A stretch of DNA of 64,000 nucleotides from Sinorhizobium alkalisoli (GCF_008932245.1 NZ_CP034909.1:1488001-1552000); one strand, 5' to 3'; positions 18,511 through 28,555 are shown, counted from the stretch's first letter. Translations and numbers: made by a program. The notes: generated by a model from the sequence alone, not told the origin.

Positions 18511-18513
18511 GTG

Positions 18514-18542
18514 GTTCTAGAAAAGCTGAGTGCTTTCGTCAA
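18514..18542 (-). promoter_or_regulatory. Predicted suf operon promoter (-35 and -10)
   Basis: On the minus strand, TTGACG (18537-18542) and TAGAAC (18514-18519) are separated by 17 bases, a good match to a housekeeping sigma-70 promoter. Transcription would start near 18507, inside the ICE box, giving a leader of about 130 nt before the group I desulfurase ATG at 18373. Confidence 0.6.
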
Positions 18543-18595
18543 GACAGATCGGCACTGAAACCACGATTTGAACCGGAAACATCCCTGGAGAGCCA

Positions 18596-19273
18596 ATGCC
18601 CGAAATCATCTTCAACGGACCGGCCGGTCGCCTCGAAGGCCGTTATCAGCCTTCGAAGCAGAAGAGTGCACCGATTGCGATCATCCTGCATCCGCATCCG
18701 CAGTTCGGCGGCACGATGAACAACCAGATCGTCTACCAGCTCTTTTACATGTTTCAAAAGCGCGGCTTCACCACTCTGCGCTTCAACTTTCGCGGTATCG
18801 GACGCAGCCAGGGCGAATTCGATCACGGCGCCGGCGAGCTTTCGGACGCCGCATCGGCGCTTGACTGGGTGCAGAGCCTGCATCCGGATTCGAAAAGCTG
18901 TTGGGTGGCCGGCTATTCCTTCGGCGCCTGGATCGGCATGCAGCTTCTGATGCGCCGGCCGGAAATCGAGGGGTTCCTGGCCGTTGCGCCGCAGCCGAAT
19001 ATCTACGACTTCTCCTTCCTGGCGCCCTGCCCGTCTTCCGGCCTGATCATCAATGGCGATGCTGACAAGGTGGCGCCCGAGAAGGATGTGCACGGCCTCG
19101 TCGACAAGCTGAAGTCGCAGAAGGGCATTCTCATCACGCACAGGACGGTTGCCGGGGCGAACCACTTCTTCAACGGCCAGGTCGAAACGCTGATGGCGGA
19201 ATGCGAAGACTATCTCGACCGCCGCCTCAACGGCGAACTGGTGCCGGAGCCTGCGGCAAAGCGTATCCGCTGA
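18596..19273 (+). CDS. Alpha/beta hydrolase, serine esterase type
   Basis: A 225-residue cytoplasmic hydrolase without a signal peptide. HPHPQFGGTMNN forms the oxyanion-hole segment, GYSFGAWIG is the nucleophile elbow (serine in GYSFG), NGDADKVAP carries the acid residue and GANHFFNG the catalytic histidine. This matches the short YcjY/dienelactone-hydrolase-like group conserved beside suf genes in rhizobia. The substrate is unknown. GGAG lies 6 nt upstream of the ATG. It is divergent from the suf operon, so its promoter region overlaps the suf control region, and iron could affect both (inference). A terminator follows at 19298-19331. Confidence 0.88.
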   Translation: MPEIIFNGPAGRLEGRYQPSKQKSAPIAIILHPHPQFGGTMNNQIVYQLFYMFQKRGFTTLRFNFRGIGRSQGEFDHGAGELSDAASALDWVQSLHPDSKSCWVAGYSFGAWIGMQLLMRRPEIEGFLAVAPQPNIYDFSFLAPCPSSGLIINGDADKVAPEKDVHGLVDKLKSQKGILITHRTVAGANHFFNGQVETLMAECEDYLDRRLNGELVPEPAAKRIR

Positions 19274-19297
19274 GGCACATCGGTTCATTGGAGCAGT

Positions 19298-19331
19298 GGC
19301 CCGAAATCGCAAGCGGATTCCGGGCCTTCTT
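19298..19331 (+). terminator. Rho-independent terminator after the hydrolase gene
   Basis: An imperfect inverted repeat starts with GGCCCGAAATC and ends with GGATTCCGGGCC around a short loop, followed by TTCTT. It sits 25 bases after the hydrolase stop and before the convergent diguanylate cyclase gene, so it may serve both. Confidence 0.6.
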
Positions 19332-19353
19332 GGTTCCGGGGATCGCCGCCGTC

Positions 19354-20547
19354 TCAGACGCGCAGCGGTCGATATAGCTCTTTAACGAGATGCATCGACG
19401 GCTCCGCGCATTCCACGCGATTCCTGCCGGCAGCCTTTGCGGCATAGAGCGCCTTGTCAGCGCGTCGCATTGCCATTTCCAACGGCTCTTCCGCGGCGAT
19501 TGCAGCAACCCCGAAGCTTGCAGTGACCGCGACCGTTTCGGGAAGCCCCTCGATCCCCCTCGACGCCAATGCGGCACGCATTCCATGCGCAAGCACGCGG
19601 GCGTCGGCCAGGCTCACGCGCGGAAGGAAGACGGCAAACTCCTCACCACCGAGGCGCCCCGCGACGGCTTGGCCCGGCATGAGGTCGAGCAACACGCGGC
19701 CGAACTGCCGGATGACTTCGTCCCCGGCATGGTGGCCATATGTATCGTTGACGAGCTTGAAGCGGTCGAGGTCGGCAAGGATCAGCGTGCCGGGACCGTC
19801 GTCGTGGTTCGCCGGCAGGAATGGAGCTACGCGTTCCATGAAGCCGCGGCGATTATAGAGGCCGGACAGTGGATCGAGTTCCGACCTGGCATGCGCATCG
19901 TCGATGATCTCCTTGACCATAACGCCAAGCATCGCCACACCGGCCGCGACGATCAGCATGGCCCCCAAAGCCTGCGAGATCAGCGCGAAAGTGCTTGTGA
20001 GATAATCCGCTGCGGTTGAGCCGGATCCGGCGGCCATCGCGGCATGGATCTTCACGAGGTAATAGATCGCACTGAGGCTGAGGAGGCAGAACAGGATCTT
20101 GTCCGCCTGCGACCGTCGCTCGGACCGGAGGACGGTCGCAGCGGACCAAGCCTGCACGAGACAGAACGGCATTTGATAAAAGAAGGCGTGCTGCAACGTT
20201 CCGCGCGGCAACTCATAGATGATCACGTCGAGAGCGACGCCAGCGGTGAAGAAGATAGCGAGGTGCAGCAGCTTCGCTGGAACCCGATAAAAAAGCCCGA
20301 GTGCGAAGCGGATGAGAAGGAGGCCGGCAAGGACGCTGGCAAAGGCGCCGACGGCGAAAAGCTTCGGTACAGGCGTAAATGGCAGAACGGTTTCGAACAC
20401 AGCCGAAAGGGACGCCACGGCAAAGCCGGCGGCGCACCAGATCGCCGGCCGTCTTGTCCGGCTTCTTGCCGCAATGACGAGGAAGGCCACCACGAAGACC
20501 TGGGCAATGATGAAGTTCACCGCCAAAAGGGAAATTGCACCACCCAT
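19354..20547 (-). CDS. Membrane-bound diguanylate cyclase (GGDEF)
   Basis: A 397-residue protein. About six hydrophobic helices occupy residues 5-195, followed by a GGDEF domain at about 220-385 with the active-site loop GRLGGEEFAVFLP. ADLDRFKLVNDTYGHHAGD is the conserved metal- and GTP-binding region. The inhibitory RxxD I-site that normally lies five residues before the GG(D/E)EF loop is missing, so product inhibition at that site is not expected. It makes cyclic di-GMP at the inner membrane. It lies 113 bases downstream of anmK on the same strand. The 5' ribosome site (GAGGAG) is 15 nt from the ATG, longer than ideal. Confidence 0.9.
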   Translation of the reverse strand: MGGAISLLAVNFIIAQVFVVAFLVIAARSRTRRPAIWCAAGFAVASLSAVFETVLPFTPVPKLFAVGAFASVLAGLLLIRFALGLFYRVPAKLLHLAIFFTAGVALDVIIYELPRGTLQHAFFYQMPFCLVQAWSAATVLRSERRSQADKILFCLLSLSAIYYLVKIHAAMAAGSGSTAADYLTSTFALISQALGAMLIVAAGVAMLGVMVKEIIDDAHARSELDPLSGLYNRRGFMERVAPFLPANHDDGPGTLILADLDRFKLVNDTYGHHAGDEVIRQFGRVLLDLMPGQAVAGRLGGEEFAVFLPRVSLADARVLAHGMRAALASRGIEGLPETVAVTASFGVAAIAAEEPLEMAMRRADKALYAAKAAGRNRVECAEPSMHLVKELYRPLRV

Positions 20548-20660
20548 CGACAGATCCGAAAACTCCTCGCGGCAGGTCGGCCGACCTGCAAAATGCCCTG
20601 TTGCGCAACGGACTGCAGATTAGCGGCCGGACGCGAAGAAAACATTAAGCCGCCATGGTA

Positions 20661-21815
20661 TCAAGGCTTGAACTCCAGCGGGTTTGCCGGTTTGGCCGCC
20701 ATCCGTCCGCCGCTCATCGGCCGTTCGACGCCTGTCGTGCCGGGATAGGTCAGGGGCAGGCGGCGTAGCGAGCGGACGGCGAGGTAGGCCCAGGCTTCAG
20801 CCTCCATCGAATCGCCATTGAGCTCCAGCGCCTCCGCGGCAAATACGCGCCCGCCCTCCTCCGCGGCAAGCGCGGCGAGGTCTCGCATGATGACCAGATT
20901 GAGACGGCCGCCGCCGCAGACGATGTAGGTCGCGGGCTTCGAAGGCAGGTGGCGCGCAGAGCGAATGATCGCCGCGGCGGTCACACGCGCCAGCGTGCGG
21001 GCGCCATCCTCGAGGCTTGCATCGCTCGGCGCGGGCGGCGCAAAGTCGCTGCGGTCGAGCGATCGGCGCTTCTCCGCCGTGAAGAAAGGATGCAAAAGGT
21101 ACCGGTCGAGGAGCTGCGGCAGAATAGTCCCCTCGCTCGCGATCATGCCGCCCTGGTCGTAAGGGATACCGGCATGCGCCTCCACCCACTGGTCGATGAG
21201 CGTATTCCCGGGGCCGCTGTCATAGGCGACGAGTTCGTCGCCGGCGCCGATATAGGTGAGATTGGAAATGCCGCCTATGTTGACGAAGACGATAGGTGCG
21301 TCGATCGCCTCCCGCTCGGCGAGACCGCGTGCGAGCACCGCATGATAGGCCGGGATGAGCGGCGCCCCCTGGCCCCCATGGGCCATATCGTTTGCGCGCA
21401 TGTCGTAGACGACGTCGATTCGCGTCTCCTTTGCCAGCAGTTCGCCATCGCCGATCTGCACCGTCAAAGCCTCAGCCGGGCGATGGAGGACGGTTTGGCC
21501 ATGAAATCCGGCCACATCAATATTTTCCGGCAACATGTTGTTATCACGCAGGAATGCCTTGACGGCACCTACATGCCGCACCGTCAGGTCTCGCTCGAGT
21601 TCGGCGAGTATGCCGGGCCGTTCCCGTCTCTCTTCGATCGCCCGCGCATCCTCCAGCCCCTGCTTCAGTTGCTGTCGGAAGGCTGGATCATAGGCATAGC
21701 CGGCGGAGGGGCCGCGTTCGACGATGCTGTCGCCATCGGTCCTGATGAGGGCGACATCTATACCGTCCATGCTGGTACCGCTCATCAGGCCGATCGCGGT
21801 CCAAATCCTGCCCAA
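20661..21815 (-). CDS. anmK: Anhydro-N-acetylmuramic acid kinase
   Basis: A 384-residue sugar kinase that phosphorylates and opens 1,6-anhydro-MurNAc released by cell-wall recycling, yielding MurNAc-6-phosphate. The N-terminal ATP-binding motif [16 protein letters not shown] is diagnostic; [12 protein letters not shown] and [12 protein letters not shown] are other conserved blocks, and [12 protein letters not shown] belongs to the active site. The TTG at 21815 is chosen because AAAGGAGA lies 5 nt upstream and the protein then starts right before the first motif; a longer frame would add 36 unlikely residues. It is divergent from tyrS. Confidence 0.93.
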   Translation of the reverse strand: MGRIWTAIGLMSGTSMDGIDVALIRTDGDSIVERGPSAGYAYDPAFRQQLKQGLEDARAIEERRERPGILAELERDLTVRHVGAVKAFLRDNNMLPENIDVAGFHGQTVLHRPAEALTVQIGDGELLAKETRIDVVYDMRANDMAHGGQGAPLIPAYHAVLARGLAEREAIDAPIVFVNIGGISNLTYIGAGDELVAYDSGPGNTLIDQWVEAHAGIPYDQGGMIASEGTILPQLLDRYLLHPFFTAEKRRSLDRSDFAPPAPSDASLEDGARTLARVTAAAIIRSARHLPSKPATYIVCGGGRLNLVIMRDLAALAAEEGGRVFAAEALELNGDSMEAEAWAYLAVRSLRRLPLTYPGTTGVERPMSGGRMAAKPANPLEFKP

Positions 21816-21976
21816 ATGAATCTCCTTTGCATTGAAGCTCGAGAATCGGAGGTGCGTGGCGCCCCCTCGGCCCCGCTGTTCATAGCAAAAACCGGCCCCA
21901 GCAAAAACGTGCACTTTCGGCAAAACAGTGATAAAGGCCCGCCGCAGACGTCATATCAAGCCGAAAGAGACAGCTT

Positions 21977-23230
21977 ATGTCCGAGTTCAAGTCCGATTTT
22001 CTTCGCACCCTTAGCGAGCGCGGTTTCATCCATCAGACATCGGATGATGCCGGTCTCGACGACCTGCTGCGGAAGGAAACCGTGACGGCCTATATCGGCT
22101 TCGACCCGACGGCGCCGAGCCTGCATGCGGGCGGCCTTATCCAGATCATGATGCTGCATTGGCTCCAGGCAACCGGCCATCGGCCGATCTCGCTGATGGG
22201 CGGTGGCACCGGCATGGTCGGCGACCCGTCCTTCAAGGACGAAGCGCGGCAGTTGATGACCGTTGAGACGATCGAAAGCAATATCGCCTCGATCAAGCGC
22301 GTCTTCGCCAACTATCTCGATTATGACAAAGGCCCGAATACGGCCCTGATGATCAATAATGCGGAGTGGCTCCGCTCGCTCAACTATCTCGAATTCCTGC
22401 GCGACGTCGGCCGTTACTTCTCGGTCAATCGGATGCTCTCCTTCGACAGCGTGAAAACGAGGCTCGAGCGCGAACACTCGCTCTCCTTCCTCGAATTCAA
22501 TTACATGATCCTGCAGGCCTACGACTTCGTCGAGCTCAACAAGCGCTACGATTGCCGTCTCCAGATGGGAGGTTCGGATCAGTGGGGCAATATCATCAAC
22601 GGCATCGATCTCGGCCACCGCATGGGCACCCCGCAGCTCTACGCCCTCACCTCGCCTCTACTGACGACGGCGTCGGGGGCGAAGATGGGCAAGTCGGTCA
22701 ACGGCGCGGTCTGGCTCAATCCGGACATGCTCGGCCCCTACGAGTTTTGGCAGTACTGGCGCAACACCGAGGATGCCGACGTGACGCGTTTTCTCAAGCT
22801 CTATACGACGTTGCCGATGCCCGAAATCGCTCGATTGTCGCAGCTCGGCGGCTCCGAGATCAACGAGGTAAAGAAGATCCTCGCGACCGAAATCACCGCC
22901 ATGCTGCATGGGCGGTCTGCCGCTGAGCAGGCCGCCGAAACGGCGCGCAAGACCTTCGAGGAAGGGGCGCTTGCCGAGAACCTGCCTTCAGTCGAGGTCC
23001 CAGCCGCCGAACTCGAGGCCGGCCTCGGCCTGTTGACGCTCGTGGTGCGCGCCGGTCTCGCCGCTTCGAACGGCGAAGCGCGGCGGCACGTTCAGGGTGG
23101 TGCCGTGCGGATCAACGACCAGCCGGTCAGCGATGAACGCCGGATCGTCGCAAGCGCCGACGTCACCGGAGATGGCGTCGTCAAGCTCTCGCTCGGCAAG
23201 AAGAAACACATGCTGGTGCGCCCCGTCTGA
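21977..23230 (+). CDS. tyrS: Tyrosyl-tRNA synthetase
   Basis: A 417-residue class I aminoacyl-tRNA synthetase that charges tRNA-Tyr. The catalytic domain has the HIGH-equivalent LHAGGL in the stretch [13 protein letters not shown], the tyrosine-binding [11 protein letters not shown], and the KMSKS-equivalent KMGKS. The C-terminal S4 RNA-binding domain runs from about residue 350. The 417-residue length and the HAGG form match the TyrS1 group of bacteria. It is divergent from anmK across about 160 bases, in which AGCAAAAAC occurs twice, 7 bases apart. Confidence 0.97.
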   Translation: MSEFKSDFLRTLSERGFIHQTSDDAGLDDLLRKETVTAYIGFDPTAPSLHAGGLIQIMMLHWLQATGHRPISLMGGGTGMVGDPSFKDEARQLMTVETIESNIASIKRVFANYLDYDKGPNTALMINNAEWLRSLNYLEFLRDVGRYFSVNRMLSFDSVKTRLEREHSLSFLEFNYMILQAYDFVELNKRYDCRLQMGGSDQWGNIINGIDLGHRMGTPQLYALTSPLLTTASGAKMGKSVNGAVWLNPDMLGPYEFWQYWRNTEDADVTRFLKLYTTLPMPEIARLSQLGGSEINEVKKILATEITAMLHGRSAAEQAAETARKTFEEGALAENLPSVEVPAAELEAGLGLLTLVVRAGLAASNGEARRHVQGGAVRINDQPVSDERRIVASADVTGDGVVKLSLGKKKHMLVRPV

Positions 23231-23361
23231 GGCTGAGCGCAACGCTCGTAGCGGCCGGGGGACACCCCTGCGCCTGTCGCGGGGGATCCTGTCCAGGGCG
23301 CATCCGGTTCACTTCGGCAGAGCGTGGAAATGGTGGCGGATCCCCGGTCCGCCGCATCAGA

Positions 23362-26300
23362 TTATTGAAACTCGAATATGTTGCGAAAAACGCCCGGTGC
23401 GATGATCGACAGCGGGTTGATCAACAGGCTCGGCTGATCGAAGGGCCCCGTCAGTTTGAACGTGATGCCGAGCAGCCCGCGGTCGCGGCCGTTGCCGAGC
23501 AAGCCGCCGATCAGCGGCAGCTCGGCGAAAATGCGGTTGAGGCCATAGGCGGGCATGAATGTTCCAGTCATGTCCATGCGGCCGTTCGCGTCGCGAATCG
23601 TGCCTTGGAAGGTCGCGCCGACATCGACGCCGCGCAGGACGCCGCCGTCGACCCGAATCATGCCCCGATCCAGGAGCAGTTGTGCATAGCCCCGCTCGAA
23701 GCGTGCCGTGCTGACGTCTATATCCCGTCGCACGGCTTGGCTGAGACTGCGGCCGTCCTGCCCGGCGGGGGTCGAGATCATCGACTGCAGCTTCTGTTCC
23801 CCGATGAGAGAGAACTTCCTGAGGTCGACCGCGCCGCGCCAGGACCTGGCGCCCCGGTCGCGCAGCCTGAGATTGAGGAGCCCGCCTCGCATATTGCGGT
23901 AGACGTCGGCGAAGCGCGCGAGCGCGCCCGCGTCGCTCGTCGTCAATTCGAGCGTGTTGTCCGCCCCCGCCTTCACCATCCTGGCGACCACTGCCTGGCC
24001 GCTTCCGGTGACAGCAGACAGATCGATATCGTCGATCTGCTGGCCGCGCGCCGAATAGGCAAAGTTCACATTTGACAAGACCTCGCCGTTGAAGCCGATA
24101 ACCCGGTCGAGCCGCGCACTGATCCTCACATTGCCGTCGTCGCCGGAGTTCGCGCCGCCCTTCGCCCGCGCCAGTGGTAGCCGGATATCCGCCGATGGAC
24201 CGGTCAGGGCCACGGTGTATCCGCCCTTGCCGCGGTCGACATCGACTGCAAAGTCGTCGCCATGGGCGAGGCTGACGCCATCAAGCCGTGCCGAAGCCAG
24301 GCCCGCATCATCGACGCGGAGGTCACCGGTTGCGCCGAAGCCGTCGCCCGCGATACGGAAATCCCTTATCTCCGTGACGCCGCCCGTAGCTTTCACTGTG
24401 AATACCGCATTGGCCGCAATGCCGGCGCCCTTGCTCCAGCCGATCCAGGGCAGCGACAGCGAAGCCCCGGTGAGATCGGCTTTCACGGACTGGCTGCCGT
24501 CCTCGGCGAGCGAAACCTCGGCCCTGACCGGTCCGTTGACGATCCCGGACAGGGCGGGGGCGATCTTGCGTCGCGCGGCGTCGTCCAGCGTTCCGGAAAT
24601 GTCGCGCGTCCTCTTCACATCGGCGGCCGGATCCACCGGTTCGGTGAGGGCGATCCGCATTTTCGCGCCGTCGATCGAGGCATCCGCATCAAGGACTGCC
24701 TTGCTGTTGTCGATCCTCATCGTGCCGCTCAGGTCGGCAATGGAGCGCCCGGCAACCGGACGGTTGATCGTCACGTCCTGCAGCCGCATCTCCGCCTGCC
24801 AAAGCGGGCGCGGCGGGTTCTGATCCATGATCAATCCGAACCGCGCGCCGACGAGGGCGGTCACCGGTCCAGTAAAGTCCTCCGGCACGAACGGCGTTTT
24901 CTGGAGCGCATGGATCGGCCTGTAGGCGACGAGCTCGGCGATGGCATCGGCCTGACCGCCAACCTCGATCTTCATCTCCGCCATCAGCGGCTTTGTGTGA
25001 ACGTCGGGAATGACGAATTCCCCGCCATTCAGGGTCACGGACCGCGCGGAGGGGAAATAGGCCACGCCTTTGCCGACTGCTACCGACATGCGGTTGCCGC
25101 TCAGGCGGAAGTTGCCCGACGTGTCACGCAGCGGCGGTATCTCGCCGGCGATATTTATACGCGTATCGTCGATGGCGAAGTTTATATTGAGCTCGTGCTC
25201 GTCGAGCCTGAGATCGCCCCCGCTCGCAGCAATGCGTCCCTCCGGAATCGAGACTTCGATCCGGGCATCGGTGACCGTGCCGCCGAACAGGTTGGCGTTG
25301 GCCCATCGCCGGGCACCCTTGGCAATCCACCAGGGCCACAATTGCTTGATGGCAGTCGAATGCATCCGATCGCTCAGTGCGACGAAACTGATCTGCGGCG
25401 AGGTCTTGCCGAAGGCGACCGAAAGCGAACCGGCCATCGAGCCCTGCGAGCTCGATATCATCAATCGGTCGAAGATCAGCCGGTTGCTGTCGGCCTCGAA
25501 TCTCCCGTTCGCTTTGGCGTCGAAGGCAAGCGGGCGCTCCGGCATGTCTTCCGGAGCGGACTTGGCATCCCTGAGAAGCAGGTCGACGGCGAAACCTCTT
25601 TTGCCGGTAGTCGAGACCTTGTCGAGATCGACCAAGGCGCCGGTGAAAGGAAATGCCGACTGGCCGATCCTCACCATGGACGGCAGAATCTCCACCGAGG
25701 ACCGCTCGAAGTCATAGGAGATGTTCAGCTCCGACGGATTGAGTGCGGAGGCCAGCCCGCCGGCGTGGAAGCGTCCCTCGGAGGTCCTGACGGCGACGGC
25801 GAGCGTTGGTTTCGTGCCATCCGCGGCGCGCGTCGCCTTCAGTCTGACGCCGGCGGCCGCGTCTATACCGAAGGCGTCCTCGTTTCCCGCTCTTCCATGA
25901 TAGAGGAAAGGCGCGAGGGGCAGGTCCTCCAGTGCGGCCTCGAGGCCGGTGAGACGCCCGCCATTGCCAAAGGCGCGTGCCGCCAGATGCGTCTGTCTAC
26001 CGTCCAGGGCCACCGCGCCGTCGACGCGGATGGAACCGTCCGGCTCGCGGGCGAAGTCCAGGGAGTCGATGTGGATCGGGACGGTTCGACCGCGCGCGCC
26101 GGTCACCGACAGGCTGAAGTCGGAAAGCCGAATCCTCTGGGTTGCGCTGGTCGCGGTCAGCCGCGACATGCCGTCCACATGCGCAAACAGCGCTTCAAGG
26201 GCGGTGCCGACATCGGCGATGCGAATCGCCGCGAGATTGATGGGTTCGCCGCGCGGCAACAGCCCGGTGTCGAGATCGCCCCCGTCTGCTTCGAGTCTCG

Positions 26301-26748
26301 ATACCGATATACGGCCCGTCAGCAATGCGACCGGATCGAGCGCGATCGAAACGGCCGCAAGCCTGACGACGGGACGCCCCGCCCCGCCCTCCTTCAGGGT
26401 CACCCCACGTGCCTTGAGTGCGAGGGCGCCTCGGCCCGTCACGCGAAGGACGGTGCTCTCTACTTCGGCACGGTAAGCGGGGCCAAGCGCGCCGTTCAGA
26501 GCCTCGCGCGCGCGGGCATTCAGGGGGGCGTCGGCGATGCCGCTTTCGACGACGGCGACGAGGGACGCAACGATCACGAAAATGACAAGCGAAAGGCAGA
26601 GAAATATCTGACCGCACAGGCGCGCCGCCCCACCGGACGACGGCGTATGCACGATGACCGGATCATGGGCTTGCGCAGAGGGCAGCGCATGCAGCGCGAC
26701 GATGTCTTCCTTGCGAAAGCAAATCCTTTCGCCGCGGATCTCGTTCAT
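23362..26748 (-). CDS. AsmA/YhdP-family envelope protein
   Basis: A 1128-residue protein. One transmembrane segment lies at about residues 44-68 after a cytoplasmic N-terminus, and the remainder is a large periplasmic region made of repetitive beta-rich segments. The DUF3971/AsmA-like domains cover most of it, and the C-terminal block PAYGLNRIFAELPLIGG with FKLTGPFDQPSLLINPLS is typical of the YhdP-like group in alphaproteobacteria. Proteins of this superfamily form bridges carrying phospholipids between inner and outer membranes; that role here is inferred from family. It stands alone, with 131 bases to tyrS and 409 bases to bcp. Confidence 0.88.
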   Translation of the reverse strand: MNEIRGERICFRKEDIVALHALPSAQAHDPVIVHTPSSGGAARLCGQIFLCLSLVIFVIVASLVAVVESGIADAPLNARAREALNGALGPAYRAEVESTVLRVTGRGALALKARGVTLKEGGAGRPVVRLAAVSIALDPVALLTGRISVSRLEADGGDLDTGLLPRGEPINLAAIRIADVGTALEALFAHVDGMSRLTATSATQRIRLSDFSLSVTGARGRTVPIHIDSLDFAREPDGSIRVDGAVALDGRQTHLAARAFGNGGRLTGLEAALEDLPLAPFLYHGRAGNEDAFGIDAAAGVRLKATRAADGTKPTLAVAVRTSEGRFHAGGLASALNPSELNISYDFERSSVEILPSMVRIGQSAFPFTGALVDLDKVSTTGKRGFAVDLLLRDAKSAPEDMPERPLAFDAKANGRFEADSNRLIFDRLMISSSQGSMAGSLSVAFGKTSPQISFVALSDRMHSTAIKQLWPWWIAKGARRWANANLFGGTVTDARIEVSIPEGRIAASGGDLRLDEHELNINFAIDDTRINIAGEIPPLRDTSGNFRLSGNRMSVAVGKGVAYFPSARSVTLNGGEFVIPDVHTKPLMAEMKIEVGGQADAIAELVAYRPIHALQKTPFVPEDFTGPVTALVGARFGLIMDQNPPRPLWQAEMRLQDVTINRPVAGRSIADLSGTMRIDNSKAVLDADASIDGAKMRIALTEPVDPAADVKRTRDISGTLDDAARRKIAPALSGIVNGPVRAEVSLAEDGSQSVKADLTGASLSLPWIGWSKGAGIAANAVFTVKATGGVTEIRDFRIAGDGFGATGDLRVDDAGLASARLDGVSLAHGDDFAVDVDRGKGGYTVALTGPSADIRLPLARAKGGANSGDDGNVRISARLDRVIGFNGEVLSNVNFAYSARGQQIDDIDLSAVTGSGQAVVARMVKAGADNTLELTTSDAGALARFADVYRNMRGGLLNLRLRDRGARSWRGAVDLRKFSLIGEQKLQSMISTPAGQDGRSLSQAVRRDIDVSTARFERGYAQLLLDRGMIRVDGGVLRGVDVGATFQGTIRDANGRMDMTGTFMPAYGLNRIFAELPLIGGLLGNGRDRGLLGITFKLTGPFDQPSLLINPLSIIAPGVFRNIFEFQ

Positions 26749-27157
26749 CTCCGCAGGCGTCCTCCACGTGAATGCTGCATCGAGTCTCCCCTGTCATGCC
26801 CGATGTCGGGCCGGCCCCGGGTCCAGTTTGTGCCCCAACTAGATCACAATTCGCGGAACCCAGCCACCTTCGCTTCGCATGCTGCGGAACGGAGTCCAGC
26901 CTTCCGTCCGATTCCGTGCGGCGATCACGGGTCATAATGCAAAAACCCGTCGCGCGCCTGTCAAGAATCCATCACAAATCCGCCGGAAGCTCGGCACGAT
27001 CCTCGATGAACCTGCGACGCCGTGCCCTGGCCACCATGGCCGGATCGCTGAAGCGCTCGAAAATACCTCATGATACTCTCCCCAGCCGGTTCCGTTCCGG
27101 GGCGTCATGCAGTACCTGGGAAATGTCCAGAAAACTTGGCGTAAGAAAGGCTCAATC
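26749..27157. other. Divergent intergenic region between AsmA-like gene and bcp
   Basis: 409 bases without a supported gene. It includes a GCCCGA/TCGGGC inverted repeat near 26798-26811 and a GC-rich stretch after it. Short open frames exist on both strands but show no domain, signal peptide or ribosome binding site. It must hold the two divergent promoters; no confident hexamers were identified. Confidence 0.4.
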
Positions 27158-27634
27158 ATGGCACTATTGCGGTCCGGCGACACCGCCCCGGATTTCGAGC
27201 TTCCCCGCGACGGCGGCGGTTCGCTTTCTCTTTCTGCGCTGCGCGGAAAGCCGGTCGTCCTGTTCTTCTATCCCAAGGACGACACCAAGGGCTGCACCCA
27301 GGAAGCAATCGCGTTCTCAGGACTTGCGCAGGAGTTCGCAGCGCTTGGCGTCGTGCTGGTCGGCATCTCGCCCGATTCGGTCAAAAGCCATGACCGCTTC
27401 GTCGGCAAGCATGGACTGACGATCCCGCTTGCCGCGGACGAAGAAAAGGTGGTTGTCGATGCGTATGGCGTCTGGGTGGAAAAGAGCATGTATGGCCGCA
27501 AATATATGGGTGTGGAACGAACCACCTTTCTGATCGATGCGCAGGGCACAATCCACCGCGTTTGGGAAAAGGTGAAAGTCCCCGGCCATGCCGAGGAGGT
27601 CTTTGCCGCCGCAAAAGCGCTTACCGCCGGCTGA
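27158..27634 (+). CDS. bcp: Thioredoxin-dependent peroxiredoxin Bcp
   Basis: A 158-residue peroxiredoxin of the Bcp/PrxQ group that reduces hydroperoxides. The peroxidatic cysteine lies in the PxxxTxxC motif FYPKDDTKGCTQEA. It is the only cysteine in the protein, so this is a one-cysteine Bcp that needs an external thiol for recycling. The ATG at 27158 is preceded by AAAGG; an upstream in-frame ATG adds 17 residues outside the family. The next gene starts 2 nt after its stop, indicating an operon with the ferritin-like DUF455 gene. Confidence 0.95.
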   Translation: MALLRSGDTAPDFELPRDGGGSLSLSALRGKPVVLFFYPKDDTKGCTQEAIAFSGLAQEFAALGVVLVGISPDSVKSHDRFVGKHGLTIPLAADEEKVVVDAYGVWVEKSMYGRKYMGVERTTFLIDAQGTIHRVWEKVKVPGHAEEVFAAAKALTAG

Positions 27635-27636
27635 CG

Positions 27637-28464
27637 ATGCCGACGCTTCCGCACTTCCACAGCTTGCGCGGCGCGGCCGTCGAAGCGGTCCGGGCAGCGG
27701 ACCTCGACGCGAAGACTGAACTGACCCGGGAGGCCCACCGGCGCTGGCAGGCGCGCACATTATCATTGCGCTCTCCGCTCGACCGCTCCGTTCCGGCGCG
27801 CCCCGGTCGGCCGGAAAGGCCGATCCTGACGCCGCCGACGCAGGTCAGGCGGCGCTCTCTCGGCTCTCTGAAAGGACGCATCGCCCTCCTCCACGCGATC
27901 GCCCATATAGAACTGAACGCGGTCGACCTGGCGCTCGACATTGTCGCCCGTTTCGCTGGCGAGCCGGTCCCGCATTCCTTCTTCGACGGCTGGATGCAGG
28001 TCGCCTTCGAGGAAGCGAAGCATTTCCGCCTGGTCCGGCAGAGGCTGAACGACCTCGGCGCGGACTATGGCGACCTGCCGGCGCATGACGGCCTCTGGCA
28101 GGCCGCCCACGACACGCGAAACGATCTGACCGCCCGCCTCGCCGTGGTGCCTTTGATCCTGGAAGCGCGCGGACTCGACGTCACGCCGGCGCTGCAGGCG
28201 AAGATGCGCGAGACCGGCGACCACGAGAGTGCTGCCGTTCTCGACGTCATCTATGAGGATGAGAAGGGCCATGTCGCCGTCGGAGCCAAGTGGTTCCGCT
28301 TTCTCTGTGCCCGGCAGCGAAAGGATCCGGCCGCGACCTTCCAGGCGCTGGTGCGGGCGAATTTCCGCGGCCCCCTAAAGGCGCCATTCAATGACATTGC
28401 GCGCGCCGAAGCCGGGATGACGCCGTCTTTCTACAGATCGATGACGGCCTCGACCAGCATCTGA
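27637..28464 (+). CDS. DUF455 ferritin-like protein
   Basis: A 275-residue DUF455 member. Conserved blocks HIELNAVDLALDIV, FEEAKHF, EARGLD and YEDEKGHVAVG supply Glu and His residues arranged like a ferritin-like di-iron four-helix bundle, as in MiaE-type tRNA hydroxylases. The reaction is not established for the family. The ATG is 2 nt after the bcp stop, so the two are cotranscribed, which suggests a link to oxidative or iron metabolism (inference). The N-terminal ~75 residues are basic and proline-rich. Confidence 0.85.
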   Translation: MPTLPHFHSLRGAAVEAVRAADLDAKTELTREAHRRWQARTLSLRSPLDRSVPARPGRPERPILTPPTQVRRRSLGSLKGRIALLHAIAHIELNAVDLALDIVARFAGEPVPHSFFDGWMQVAFEEAKHFRLVRQRLNDLGADYGDLPAHDGLWQAAHDTRNDLTARLAVVPLILEARGLDVTPALQAKMRETGDHESAAVLDVIYEDEKGHVAVGAKWFRFLCARQRKDPAATFQALVRANFRGPLKAPFNDIARAEAGMTPSFYRSMTASTSI

Positions 28465-28555
28465 GACGGGGTGCGTTCAAGGATTTGTTAACGCTAATAA
28501 AGTGTAATCGCCGCCGGGCAACGCGGATTATTTCGCAACTGGTGGGGGCAAGTGA

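Noticed and set aside
24262..26937. An 891-codon plus-strand open frame opposite the AsmA/YhdP-like gene
   Set aside because: It has no recognisable domain, is rich in Arg, His and Gly as expected of antisense frames in high-GC DNA, and the opposite strand encodes a clear family protein.
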